A DNA stretch of 17,735 nucleotides, taken from NCBI GenBank assembly GCA_023228995.1, contig JALOAD010000058.1, positions 1-17,735 of the forward strand, written 5' to 3'. Shown in pieces: positions 6,527 through 14,540 of the stretch. The stretch is from JALOAD01 sp023228995 [NCBI: Candidatus Muiribacterium halophilum] (lineage in GTDB: Bacteria; Muiribacteriota; Muiribacteriia; Muiribacteriales). The translations under genes and the position numbers were made by a program. The notes below the pieces were generated by a model. It saw only the letters and a list, made by a program, of their open reading frames with translations, had not been told where the DNA came from and searched no databases. How positions within the stretch are numbered: the first letter of the stretch is position 1; each line of letters begins with the position of its first letter.

Positions 6527-7525
6527 ATGTTAAATAATAAAACAATATTAGTGACTGGTGGGACAGGCACTTTTGGACAAAAATTTACAGAAACTATTTT
6601 AAAAGAATATAAAATTAAAAAATTAATAATTTTCAGCCGTGATGAATTTAAACAATATGAAATGGCAAAAAAGTTCCCCGAAAATAAATATCCAATAAGA
6701 TATTTTATTGGAGACATACGAGATAAGGAAAGGTTATATAGAGCTTTCTCTGGTGTGGATATTGTTGTACATGCTGCTGCAATGAAACATGTACCTGCTT
6801 GTGAATATAATCCATTTGAAGCAGTTCGTACAAATATAATTGGTGCTCAGAATATTGCTGAAGCCGCTATGGATAAAGGTGTAGAAAAAGTTATAGTATT
6901 ATCTACTGATAAAGCAGTTTCGCCTGTAAATCTCTATGGAGCTACAAAGCTAGCTATGGAGAAAATATTTATTGCTTCTGAAGCTTTAGTGGGATTAGGT
7001 AAAACAAAATTTTCTCTTGTCAGATATGGCAATGTTGTTGGTTCTCGTGGCAGTGTAATACCATTTTTTTTAGATTTAAAGAAAAAAGGTGTTAAAGAAT
7101 TCCCTATTACTGATGAAAAAATGACTCGTTTCTGGATTTCTATTGAAGATGGAGTAAAACTTGTTTTACATGCAATGGAAAACGGTAAGGGTGGAGAAAT
7201 ATTCATACCTAAAATTCCATCAATGAAAATGACAGATTTAGTGGGTGCAATAGATCCAGAAGCAAAAATTAAATATATAGGAATAAGACCAGGTGAAAAA
7301 CTTCACGAAACTCTTGTTTCAGAAGATGAAGCAAGACATTCGGTAGACATAGGTAAATACTATGTTATTTACCCTGAATTCATATATAAAACCGGGTTAA
7401 ATGATGATTATATGAAATATCCAAAACTTCCTGAAGGATTTACTTATCGAAGTGATAACAATAAGGATTGGATAACCCACGGAGGATTAAAAGATATTAT
7501 TAAACAAAAATTTGGAGAATATTAA
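6527..7525 (+). CDS. pseB: PseB, UDP-GlcNAc 4,6-dehydratase (5-inverting)
   Basis: First enzyme of CMP-pseudaminic acid synthesis: an NADP-dependent short-chain dehydrogenase/reductase that converts UDP-GlcNAc to the 4-keto-6-deoxy-L-arabino sugar. The protein has 332 residues, the usual length. The cofactor loop is GGTGTFGQ (11-18). The catalytic set is STDKAVSP (126-133, with D128 and K129) and YGATK (137-141), matching the D-K-Y arrangement of FlaA1/PseB rather than the usual T-Y-K. The segment AAAMKHVPACE (83-93) is also characteristic. AGGAG lies before the ATG. A 61-base AT-rich gap separates it from wzx and could hold a secondary promoter. The stop overlaps pseC by one base (TAATG). 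Confidence 0.95.
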   Translation: MLNNKTILVTGGTGTFGQKFTETILKEYKIKKLIIFSRDEFKQYEMAKKFPENKYPIRYFIGDIRDKERLYRAFSGVDIVVHAAAMKHVPACEYNPFEAVRTNIIGAQNIAEAAMDKGVEKVIVLSTDKAVSPVNLYGATKLAMEKIFIASEALVGLGKTKFSLVRYGNVVGSRGSVIPFFLDLKKKGVKEFPITDEKMTRFWISIEDGVKLVLHAMENGKGGEIFIPKIPSMKMTDLVGAIDPEAKIKYIGIRPGEKLHETLVSEDEARHSVDIGKYYVIYPEFIYKTGLNDDYMKYPKLPEGFTYRSDNNKDWITHGGLKDIIKQKFGEY

Positions 7526-8712
7526 TGTCTAATTTTTATCCTTATGGAAAACAGAGTATTGATGAAAAAGATATTGAAGCTGTAATTAATACTTTAAAAT
7601 CGGATTTTTTAACAACAGGACCAAAAGTTAAAGAATTTGAGGACAGGATTTGTGATAAGACAGGGTCAAATTATTGTGTGGCTGTTTGTAATGGTACTGC
7701 TGCTTTGCATATTGCAGCTATTTCTCTCTTGAATAAAGGTGAGAAAGTCTTGACAACACCAAACTCTTTTCTTGCGACTTCAAATGCAATAATATATGCA
7801 GATGCGGTACCTGTGTTTGTAGATATAAATGAAGATGGAAACATAGATCTTGACGAATGTGAAAAAAGAATAAAAAAAGATAGAGATATTAAAGCAATTT
7901 TTGGAGTTCATTTTTCAGGTAACCCTTTAAATCAAGATAAGCTGAGAATCTTAAAAGAACAGTATAAAATAAAAATACTTGAAGATTGTGCTCATTCTTT
8001 AGGAGCAAGTTTTAAAACTGAAGAAAATACTGTTGTCAAAGCTGGAAGTTGTAAGTATTCAGACTTATCAATTTTATCTTTTCATCCGGTAAAACATATT
8101 ACATGTGGAGAAGGCGGGGCTATAACCACGAATTCAAAAGAATTGTATGACAAGATGATGATTTTAAGAACTCACGGAATGCAGAAACATGATTTTAAAA
8201 ACGAAAATATGGCATTTGATAAATTTGGAAATGTAAATCCATGGTATTATGAGATGCAGAATATTGGATTTAATTACAGAATTACAGATTTTCAATGTGC
8301 TCTTGGTATATCACAGCTTGAAAAGTTGGATAATTTTATTGAAAGACGACGAGAGATTGCCCAGTACTATGGTAAGGCATTTGAAAATAATGAATATATA
8401 AAACCTTTATACAAATTTGATAAAGGTTCTGCTTATCATTTGTATGTTATAAAAATTGATTTTGAAAGAATTAATAAAACAAGAGCGGAAGTTATACAGG
8501 AACTAAATCAAAAAGGTGTTGGAACACAAGTGCATTATATACCAATAAATAAGCAGCCTTATTATAAAAATGCAGGATATGGTAAAGAAAATACACCGGT
8601 AATGGATAAATATTATTCAGAGTGTTTATCAATACCAATGTATCCCGCATTAACGGATAATGATTTAAGTTTCATTTTAAAAACAATTAATGAAGTGGTA
8701 AATATTAAATGA
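7525..8712 (+). CDS. pseC: PseC, UDP-4-amino-4,6-dideoxy-AltNAc transaminase
   Basis: A PLP-dependent aminotransferase of the DegT/DnrJ/EryC1 family, 395 residues. It adds the 4-amino group to the PseB product, using glutamate as donor in characterised relatives. Motifs in order: opening FYPYGKQSIDEKDIEAV, TTGPKVKEFE (30-39), EDCAHSLGASF (153-163) with D154 facing the PLP ring nitrogen, and SFHPVKHITCGEGGA (185-199) with K190 as Schiff-base lysine. The C-terminal GVGTQVHYIPINKQPYY is typical of PseC. It overlaps pseB by one base and pseF by four (ATGA). That TGA is read as a stop here, since the product already has the normal length. Confidence 0.95.
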   Translation: MSNFYPYGKQSIDEKDIEAVINTLKSDFLTTGPKVKEFEDRICDKTGSNYCVAVCNGTAALHIAAISLLNKGEKVLTTPNSFLATSNAIIYADAVPVFVDINEDGNIDLDECEKRIKKDRDIKAIFGVHFSGNPLNQDKLRILKEQYKIKILEDCAHSLGASFKTEENTVVKAGSCKYSDLSILSFHPVKHITCGEGGAITTNSKELYDKMMILRTHGMQKHDFKNENMAFDKFGNVNPWYYEMQNIGFNYRITDFQCALGISQLEKLDNFIERRREIAQYYGKAFENNEYIKPLYKFDKGSAYHLYVIKIDFERINKTRAEVIQELNQKGVGTQVHYIPINKQPYYKNAGYGKENTPVMDKYYSECLSIPMYPALTDNDLSFILKTINEVVNIK

Positions 8713-9413
8713 AAAATCTGGCAATAATACCAGCAAGAGCTGGGAGCAAAAGAATACCAAAAAAAAATATAAAACACTTTTTAGGTAAACCAATAATAGC
8801 ATATTCAATAGAAAATGCTTTAAATTCAGGTTTGTTTGATGAAGTCATGGTTTCTACTGATTCAGCGGAAGTAGCTAATATTGCAAAAAAATATGGTGCA
8901 AAAGTGCCTTTTTTAAGAAGTGAAAAAACATCAGATGATTATGTAGGACTATTTGAGGTACTGGCAGAAGTTATAACAGATTATAAGAAAAATAACATTA
9001 TTTTTGACAATTTCTGTATGATCCTTGCAACAGCTCCGTTCATAAATAAAGAAATGATACAACAGACTTATCATAAATTAATCGAAGAAGATTATGATAC
9101 TGTATTTCCAGTTGTCAGATTTTCATATCCTATTTTTAGAGCTTTGAAGATTGAAGAGAATAAAATAAATATGATATGGCCTGATAATCTTAAAAAAAGA
9201 TCTCAGGATCTACCAGCGGCTTTCCATGATGCTGGACTTTTTTACTGGGGAAAAGTCGAAGAGGTGCTGAGAAAAAAAACTTTATTTACAGATAACAGTT
9301 TTGGATATGAGATCCCTGAAAAAATAGCACAGGATATTGATACAGAAGATGACTGGGAAATTGCAGAAATAAAGTATAATATACTTAAAACACAAGAAAA
9401 AAAGGTTTTTTAA
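8709..9413 (+). CDS. pseF: PseF, CMP-pseudaminic acid synthetase
   Basis: A 234-residue cytidylyltransferase that activates the finished nonulosonic acid with CTP. The opening IIPARAGSKRIPKKN (6-20) is the nucleotide-binding signature of CMP-sialic/Pse/legionaminic acid synthetases. DEVMVSTDS (44-52) and DIDTEDDWEIAE near the C-terminus supply the usual acidic metal-binding positions. I choose PseF over NeuA or LegF because of the surrounding pseB, pseC, pseG and pseI. It overlaps pseC by four bases and lies one base before pseG. The conserved KKN motif is encoded across an A9 run (8759-8767). Confidence 0.93.
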   Translation: MKNLAIIPARAGSKRIPKKNIKHFLGKPIIAYSIENALNSGLFDEVMVSTDSAEVANIAKKYGAKVPFLRSEKTSDDYVGLFEVLAEVITDYKKNNIIFDNFCMILATAPFINKEMIQQTYHKLIEEDYDTVFPVVRFSYPIFRALKIEENKINMIWPDNLKKRSQDLPAAFHDAGLFYWGKVEEVLRKKTLFTDNSFGYEIPEKIAQDIDTEDDWEIAEIKYNILKTQEKKVF

Positions 9414-9414
9414 G

Positions 9415-10377
9415 ATGAATGCTGTTATTTTAACTGAAGGCGGAAGAGAAAAAGGATTTGGACATATTACGAGATGTATTGCATTGGCTCAAGGTTTTAA
9501 TGAATTTTTTCCTGATGTTAATGTTCATTTTATAATAAATTCAGATAACTCAGTGGAAAAATTATTATCAGAATTTGAATCAGTTGAATATTTTGACTGG
9601 ATTAATTCAATAGAAAAAATATATGAAAGAATCACAAATGAAACAATAGCAATTATTGATTCATATTATGCTCCTTATGAATTGTTGAATGATATTTCAG
9701 AAAAAGCTAAAATTTGTGTTTATATTGATGATTACAATAGAATTGATTACCCAGATGGAGTTATTGTTAATGGAACAATAGGAGCAGAAAATATTCCGTA
9801 TAATAAAAGAGAAGGTCAAAAATATCTTTTAGGGATAGATTATGCATATCTTCGAAAAGAATTCTGGAATGTTTCTGATAGAAAAATTAATAAAGAAGCA
9901 AAAAAAGTTTTAATTACGTTTGGTGGTATAGATAATAGAAACCTAACTCCAAAATTACTTAAAGCTTTAAATTCTAAATATACCGAAATGGAAAAAATAG
10001 TTGTGATAGGTAATTCTTACAGTAATATTGATGAAATAAAAAAATGTGTAGATAATAAAACAGAGTTGGTTTTTAATGCAGATGCCGAAAAAATGAAAAA
10101 TTTAATGATTGATTGTGATTTTGCTATATCATCGGCAGGTCAGACAATTTATGAACTTCTTGCAACAGGAATTCCATCAATAATTATTGGTGTAGTTGAA
10201 AATCAAAAAAGCAATATTGATGGATTAATAGAGAATAAATTTTTAAATTTTGCAGGCTGGTGGAATGAAAGTAATTTAATTAATAACATTTTGAAAATAA
10301 TCAATGAAAGAGATTTCAATTATAAGAAAATCGAGTTTTCTTTTGTTAATAATTTAAAAGATGTAATTTATGATTAA
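9415..10377 (+). CDS. pseG: PseG, UDP-2,4-diacetamido-altropyranose hydrolase
   Basis: A 320-residue GT-B-fold hydrolase related to MurG. In the Pse pathway it removes UDP from the bis-N-acylated 6-deoxy-altrose sugar, freeing it for PseI. The N-terminal GREKGFGHITRC (10-21) carries H17, the position of the catalytic histidine in studied PseG. The C-terminal domain has VLITFGGIDNRN and AISSAGQTIYELLATGIP, the UDP-binding features of this group. Because the next gene encodes a formyltransferase, the natural substrate here may carry N-formyl rather than N-acetyl at C4. It overlaps the formyltransferase gene by eight bases. Confidence 0.93.
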   Translation: MNAVILTEGGREKGFGHITRCIALAQGFNEFFPDVNVHFIINSDNSVEKLLSEFESVEYFDWINSIEKIYERITNETIAIIDSYYAPYELLNDISEKAKICVYIDDYNRIDYPDGVIVNGTIGAENIPYNKREGQKYLLGIDYAYLRKEFWNVSDRKINKEAKKVLITFGGIDNRNLTPKLLKALNSKYTEMEKIVVIGNSYSNIDEIKKCVDNKTELVFNADAEKMKNLMIDCDFAISSAGQTIYELLATGIPSIIIGVVENQKSNIDGLIENKFLNFAGWWNESNLINNILKIINERDFNYKKIEFSFVNNLKDVIYD

Positions 10378-10972
10378 TATTTTATATTTATCAAATAACC
10401 CAATTACACATGACTTATATTATCAAATTAAGAATCTGGGTTATAATATATTAATTTTTGATAAAAAAATTAATATAAATTTTTTATTAAAAAATAACAT
10501 AAATTTTATTATAAGTTATAATTATAAATATTTAATAAAAAAAGATATTATTGATTTTGTTAAGGGTAGAATTATTAATATGCATATCTCATATTTGCCA
10601 TGGAATAGAGGGGCAGATCCAAATTTTTGGAGTTTTATTGAAAACACCCCTAAAGGAATCACTATTCATCAAATAAATGAAGGATTAGATACTGGGGATA
10701 TTATACTACAAAATCAGGTTGAGTTTAATGAAAATATTGAGACATTAAATTCAACATATATCAAATTACACAATGAAATTCAAAAATTGTTAATTAATAA
10801 TTTTTCAGATATAATTAATATGAAAATTAAAAATAAACCACAAATAGGTAATGGTTCATTTCATTATTCAAAACATTTTTTGGACTTTAAAAATTATATT
10901 GGGAATGAAATTTGGTTTTTACCAATTGTTGATTTGAAAGAAAAATATAAATTTTATAAAAAGGGAAATTAG
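10370..10972 (+). CDS. Sugar N-formyltransferase in the PseH position
   Basis: A 200-residue protein with the methionyl-tRNA formyltransferase fold, which uses N10-formyl-tetrahydrofolate. The family triad is visible: N70 and H72 in INMHISYLPWNRG (69-81) and D107 in LDTGDI (106-111), with H100 between. It is much shorter than Fmt and lacks its C-terminal tRNA-binding domain, as in sugar N-formyltransferases. It sits between pseG and pseI, where pseH (the GNAT N-acetyltransferase) normally lies, and no pseH is seen in the window. I infer that it formylates the 4-amino group made by PseC, giving the 7-N-formyl group of the final sugar. The gene is far more AT-rich than its pse neighbours, suggesting separate acquisition. 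It ends in TAG and abuts pseI. Confidence 0.85.
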   Translation: MINILYLSNNPITHDLYYQIKNLGYNILIFDKKININFLLKNNINFIISYNYKYLIKKDIIDFVKGRIINMHISYLPWNRGADPNFWSFIENTPKGITIHQINEGLDTGDIILQNQVEFNENIETLNSTYIKLHNEIQKLLINNFSDIINMKIKNKPQIGNGSFHYSKHFLDFKNYIGNEIWFLPIVDLKEKYKFYKKGN

Positions 10973-11971
10973 GTGAAAAAAACATTAATAATCGCTGAAC
11001 TATCTTGTAATCATAACGGGGATTTTGATATTGCAAAAAAAACCATAAAGGGAATGAAAGATTCGGGTGCAGATGCTGTAAAATTTCAGACATATACCCC
11101 AGATACCATTACAATGGATTGTGATAGTGAACTATTTAAAATCGGTGGTGGAACTTTATGGGATGGAAAGACTCTTTATGAATTATACAAAGAAGCATAT
11201 ACTCCATGGGAATGGCAACCAGAATTAAAAAAATATGCTGAAAATTTAGGGCTTATATGTTTTTCAAGTCCATTTGATAAAACCGCAGTTGATTTTTTAG
11301 AAAAATTGAATGTTCCAATGTATAAAATTGCATCTTTTGAAATAACAGATATTCCATTAATTGAATATACAGCTTCAAAAGGAAAACCAATTATAATGTC
11401 AACTGGAATAGCAACCTTGCCTGAAATATATGATGCTGTTGAAGCATGCAGAAAAGTTGGAAATAATGATATAACCTTATTAAAATGCACATCCACGTAT
11501 CCCGCGCCACCAGAAGAAGCAAATTTAAAAACAATACAAAATTTAGCTGAAACATTTGGTGTAAAAGTAGGATTATCAGATCACACTCTTGGCTCAGCGG
11601 TAGCTATAGCTGCTGTAACATTGGGTGCAACAGTAATTGAAAAACATTTTATTTTAGATAAAAATTTAGGTGGACCTGATGCAGCTTTTTCAATGGAACC
11701 AGCGGATTTTAAAAAAATGGTAGAAGATATTAGAACAGTTGAAAAAGCATTAGGTAAAGTAAGTTATGAAATAAGTGAAAAAGTCGAAAAATCAAGAGTT
11801 TTTAAACGCTCATTGTTTGCAGTAAAAGATATTGAAGCTGGTGAAGTTTTTACAGAAGAAAATATAAAATCAATAAGACCAGGATATGGCTTGTCACCGA
11901 AGTATTTAAATGATATATTAGGTAAAAAAGCAAAACAAAAAATAAAAAAAGGTGAACCAATAAAATTTTAG
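10973..11971 (+). CDS. pseI: PseI, pseudaminic acid synthase
   Basis: A 332-residue NeuB-family synthase that condenses phosphoenolpyruvate with the free 2,4-diacylamino-6-deoxy-altrose to form pseudaminic acid. The TIM-barrel domain opens with IIAELSCNHNGDFDIAKK and GADAVKFQTYTPDT (33-46), then IIMSTGIATLPEI and VGLSDHTLGSAVAIAA, and VIEKHFILD with metal/PEP-binding residues. A C-terminal SAF (antifreeze-like) domain covers about 275-332 (SLFAVKDIEAGEVFTEENI). The start is GTG directly after the preceding TAG, supported by AAGGGA (10961-10966) six bases upstream. It is last in the pse block. Confidence 0.95.
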   Translation: MKKTLIIAELSCNHNGDFDIAKKTIKGMKDSGADAVKFQTYTPDTITMDCDSELFKIGGGTLWDGKTLYELYKEAYTPWEWQPELKKYAENLGLICFSSPFDKTAVDFLEKLNVPMYKIASFEITDIPLIEYTASKGKPIIMSTGIATLPEIYDAVEACRKVGNNDITLLKCTSTYPAPPEEANLKTIQNLAETFGVKVGLSDHTLGSAVAIAAVTLGATVIEKHFILDKNLGGPDAAFSMEPADFKKMVEDIRTVEKALGKVSYEISEKVEKSRVFKRSLFAVKDIEAGEVFTEENIKSIRPGYGLSPKYLNDILGKKAKQKIKKGEPIKF

Positions 11972-12019
11972 ATTATAAAAAAATCAATGGAATAATATAT
12001 CATAAAAGGATAATTTAAA

Positions 12020-13810
12020 ATGATTTTGTCAATTAACATAAAAATCGATAATTTTGATAAAAAAATTGTTATAGGAAATAATAATATATTTATATCGTTA
12101 AAAGTAGATGAATTTTATTATGAGGATGATAATAATATCTTTGTTTTGGATACATATCATTATTTTAATGGAAATGATAATTTTAATAAAACTGTAAAAA
12201 AAGTTATAAAAAAAATAAATAGGAAAGAAACCTTTTTAATAAAATTGTTATCAAGCAATTATTTTATTTTACACATAAATAAAATAAACATGAAAATATC
12301 TTTATATAGAGACCCATCAGGTATAAAAACGGGATATTATTTTAATGATTTTTGCAACAAAAAGTTTATAGCAGGAAATAATATGCATGAAATTGCTTTT
12401 AATTTAAATATAAAAGAGTTTGATAAAAAAAATATCTATAAGTTTTTATATACAAATTATTTATTTGATGGTGATTCTTTTTATAAGGAAATATTTGAAG
12501 TTAAAATAGGAGAAATTATAGATTTTTATTTTAATTATAAAAAACTTAATAAAAATAAAATAAAATTGCCTATAATAAATAAAGAAAATAAAGAATCTAT
12601 TGAAGTAAATAAATTGATGATAAAAAAAAATATATTAAAAGTTTTCACAAATTCTTTTTCAAAAAGAGAAAATATAATTTTTTTATCAGGTGGTTTAGAT
12701 TCTAACATTATGGCAATTAATTTGAAAAATATATTATCAGATTTGTCTTTAATTTCTTTTTTTGTAAAAAATACTGATGAAAATGAAACTCCTTTTGCTT
12801 TAGAAGTTGCTGATGAATTAAAATTACCGATAAAAATTTTTGAAAAAAATCCTGAAGATAAATTGAAAAATCAATTTGAGATATTCTCCTTAAATATGAA
12901 TTTGCCTTATATTGGAACTATCATATTTAGCAACATTGATGGTGGTCTAAACAAAACTTATTATATGGGACAAGATACCAGATTACACACCCCTGATTTT
13001 AGTATTATTGATTATATTGCTTTTTTATTAAAGTTTGATATAAAAAAATGTAGATTTTTGAAAAAGGTCCAAATAAAACTCATTTCATTATTAAATAAGT
13101 TTAAATCTGATAGAAAAATCAGAGGATTAATAAAAGTATTTTATTTACTCGATTTTAATGATTATTTAGAAAAGTATTTTTTTAAACTTGACAAAAATTA
13201 CTATAGTGATTTAGGAATAAGCACTTTTTATTACGATGATGTTATTAAATTTTATAAATTAAATAAATCGATTTTAAAAAAATCAAATCGTATTATTTAT
13301 AATGAAGTTGTGAAAATTAAGTGGAAAGAACAATATATCAGTGATATTAGGTATATTCAGGATATGGCAAAGTTAAAAAAAACTTACATTGCATTGCCTT
13401 TTTATGATTTTTATTTGAATGAATTTTTTAGTCAAATTCCATTTAAACAAGCAGGAAAATTTTCCATAGGATTTGGTAAATTTAACAAAATCCCTAAAAT
13501 TGTAAATAAATTTTTATTAAGAAAAACTTATGAAAATGATGTTAATAAGAAAATATTATTTCGTGATAAAGCTGTTTCAAATACAACATCATTATTATTT
13601 GGTGGGGATTTAGGAAATGTTGTAAAAAATATATTATTGTTAGATTTAAAATCCAAAAATAGTTTTATAAAGAAATATAAGCTTAGTAAATTTGTTTATA
13701 GATTCATAGAAATGAATGTTTATAAAAAGAAAGATTCCATAGTGTTAATGAAAATATATAATATAGCTTCGTTAATTGTAATTTATGAGTGGTTAAATAA
13801 TGAAAAATAA
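12020..13810 (+). CDS. Asparagine-synthase-like enzyme lacking the N-terminal cysteine
   Basis: A 596-residue protein with the two-domain plan of class-B asparagine synthetases. The N-terminal part keeps the fold signature RDPSGIKTGYYF (97-108), but the protein starts MILSINIKI rather than Met-Cys-Gly, so the glutaminase nucleophile is missing. The C-terminal ATP-pyrophosphatase domain has its P-loop SGGLDS at 223-228, followed by an NETPFALEVADEL segment. It would adenylate a carboxylate; the amine donor could be ammonia or a larger amine, as in beta-lactam synthetase and lasso-peptide synthetases, which also lost the cysteine. In a polysaccharide locus, amidation of a uronic or nonulosonic acid carboxyl group is the natural guess, not shown. 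AAAGGA (12004-12009) precedes the ATG. The next gene overlaps by 11 bases. Base composition is markedly more AT-rich than the pse block. Confidence 0.8.
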   Translation: MILSINIKIDNFDKKIVIGNNNIFISLKVDEFYYEDDNNIFVLDTYHYFNGNDNFNKTVKKVIKKINRKETFLIKLLSSNYFILHINKINMKISLYRDPSGIKTGYYFNDFCNKKFIAGNNMHEIAFNLNIKEFDKKNIYKFLYTNYLFDGDSFYKEIFEVKIGEIIDFYFNYKKLNKNKIKLPIINKENKESIEVNKLMIKKNILKVFTNSFSKRENIIFLSGGLDSNIMAINLKNILSDLSLISFFVKNTDENETPFALEVADELKLPIKIFEKNPEDKLKNQFEIFSLNMNLPYIGTIIFSNIDGGLNKTYYMGQDTRLHTPDFSIIDYIAFLLKFDIKKCRFLKKVQIKLISLLNKFKSDRKIRGLIKVFYLLDFNDYLEKYFFKLDKNYYSDLGISTFYYDDVIKFYKLNKSILKKSNRIIYNEVVKIKWKEQYISDIRYIQDMAKLKKTYIALPFYDFYLNEFFSQIPFKQAGKFSIGFGKFNKIPKIVNKFLLRKTYENDVNKKILFRDKAVSNTTSLLFGGDLGNVVKNILLLDLKSKNSFIKKYKLSKFVYRFIEMNVYKKKDSIVLMKIYNIASLIVIYEWLNNEK

Positions 13811-14540
13811 CCCATTAAAATTTTTTTATATTTGTTTAATATCTATTTTACCAATTTCATCAAAATTTAGGACTTTTTTATATAAATTAATACCAAATTA
13901 TAAATTGGGTAAAAATAATAGAATTGGTTTTCTTTCTTTTATATTTGCGGAAAAATTAAAAATATATGAAAATGTAAATATATATTCTTTTTGTTTAATT
14001 AAATCGAATTTTTGTGTTTTTAAAAGTGGTGTTATTTTGAAAAAATTTGTGCAAATAAAAAATGTAGATTATTTATTTGTTGGAAATGATTCTGTTCTAA
14101 ATCAATTTGTAAATGTTTTTGGGCCGAATTGTCTAGCGAAAATAAGTAAAAACAAATTATATATAGGAAAAAATGTTGGTATAAATAACTGTATTATGGA
14201 TTTGGTAGATAATATTTATATTGGTGATAATGTTGTATTTGCCGGTAGAGGAATTCAACTTTGGACTCATACTTTTGATTTAGGTAGAAATAGATTACAA
14301 GGGAAAATTAGAATAAAAGATAACTGCTATATTGGTTCTAGGTCAATAATAAATTTAGGAGTAAAGATATGTAGTAATGTTGTTTTGAAAAGTGGAGCTA
14401 TAGTTAATAATAATATAATTAAAGAAGGTGTTTATGGTTTTAAAGATATTGAAAAAACTGGGGAAATTCGAAAATTTGAGGATTTAAGGTTTAAAATGTT
14501 ATCTAAAATAGATAATAAAAAGATTTTTAAAAAATTATGA
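13800..14540 (+). CDS. Hexapeptide-repeat (LbH) acyltransferase
   Basis: A 246-residue protein with a left-handed beta-helix. From about residue 58 to 215 it shows successive imperfect hexapeptide turns such as LYIGKNV, IYIGDNVVFAGRG, CYIGSRSIINLGV and VVLKSGAIV. LWTHTFDLGRN (154-164) includes H157, the likely catalytic histidine found in WbbJ/MaA-type O-acetyltransferases. It probably acetylates a sugar of the repeat unit or a nucleotide-sugar in the cytoplasm. The extended N-terminal region (1-50) is hydrophobic at 8-20 but not a clear signal peptide. It overlaps the preceding gene by 11 bases and the next by four (ATGA). Confidence 0.82.
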   Translation: MKNNPLKFFYICLISILPISSKFRTFLYKLIPNYKLGKNNRIGFLSFIFAEKLKIYENVNIYSFCLIKSNFCVFKSGVILKKFVQIKNVDYLFVGNDSVLNQFVNVFGPNCLAKISKNKLYIGKNVGINNCIMDLVDNIYIGDNVVFAGRGIQLWTHTFDLGRNRLQGKIRIKDNCYIGSRSIINLGVKICSNVVLKSGAIVNNNIIKEGVYGFKDIEKTGEIRKFEDLRFKMLSKIDNKKIFKKL

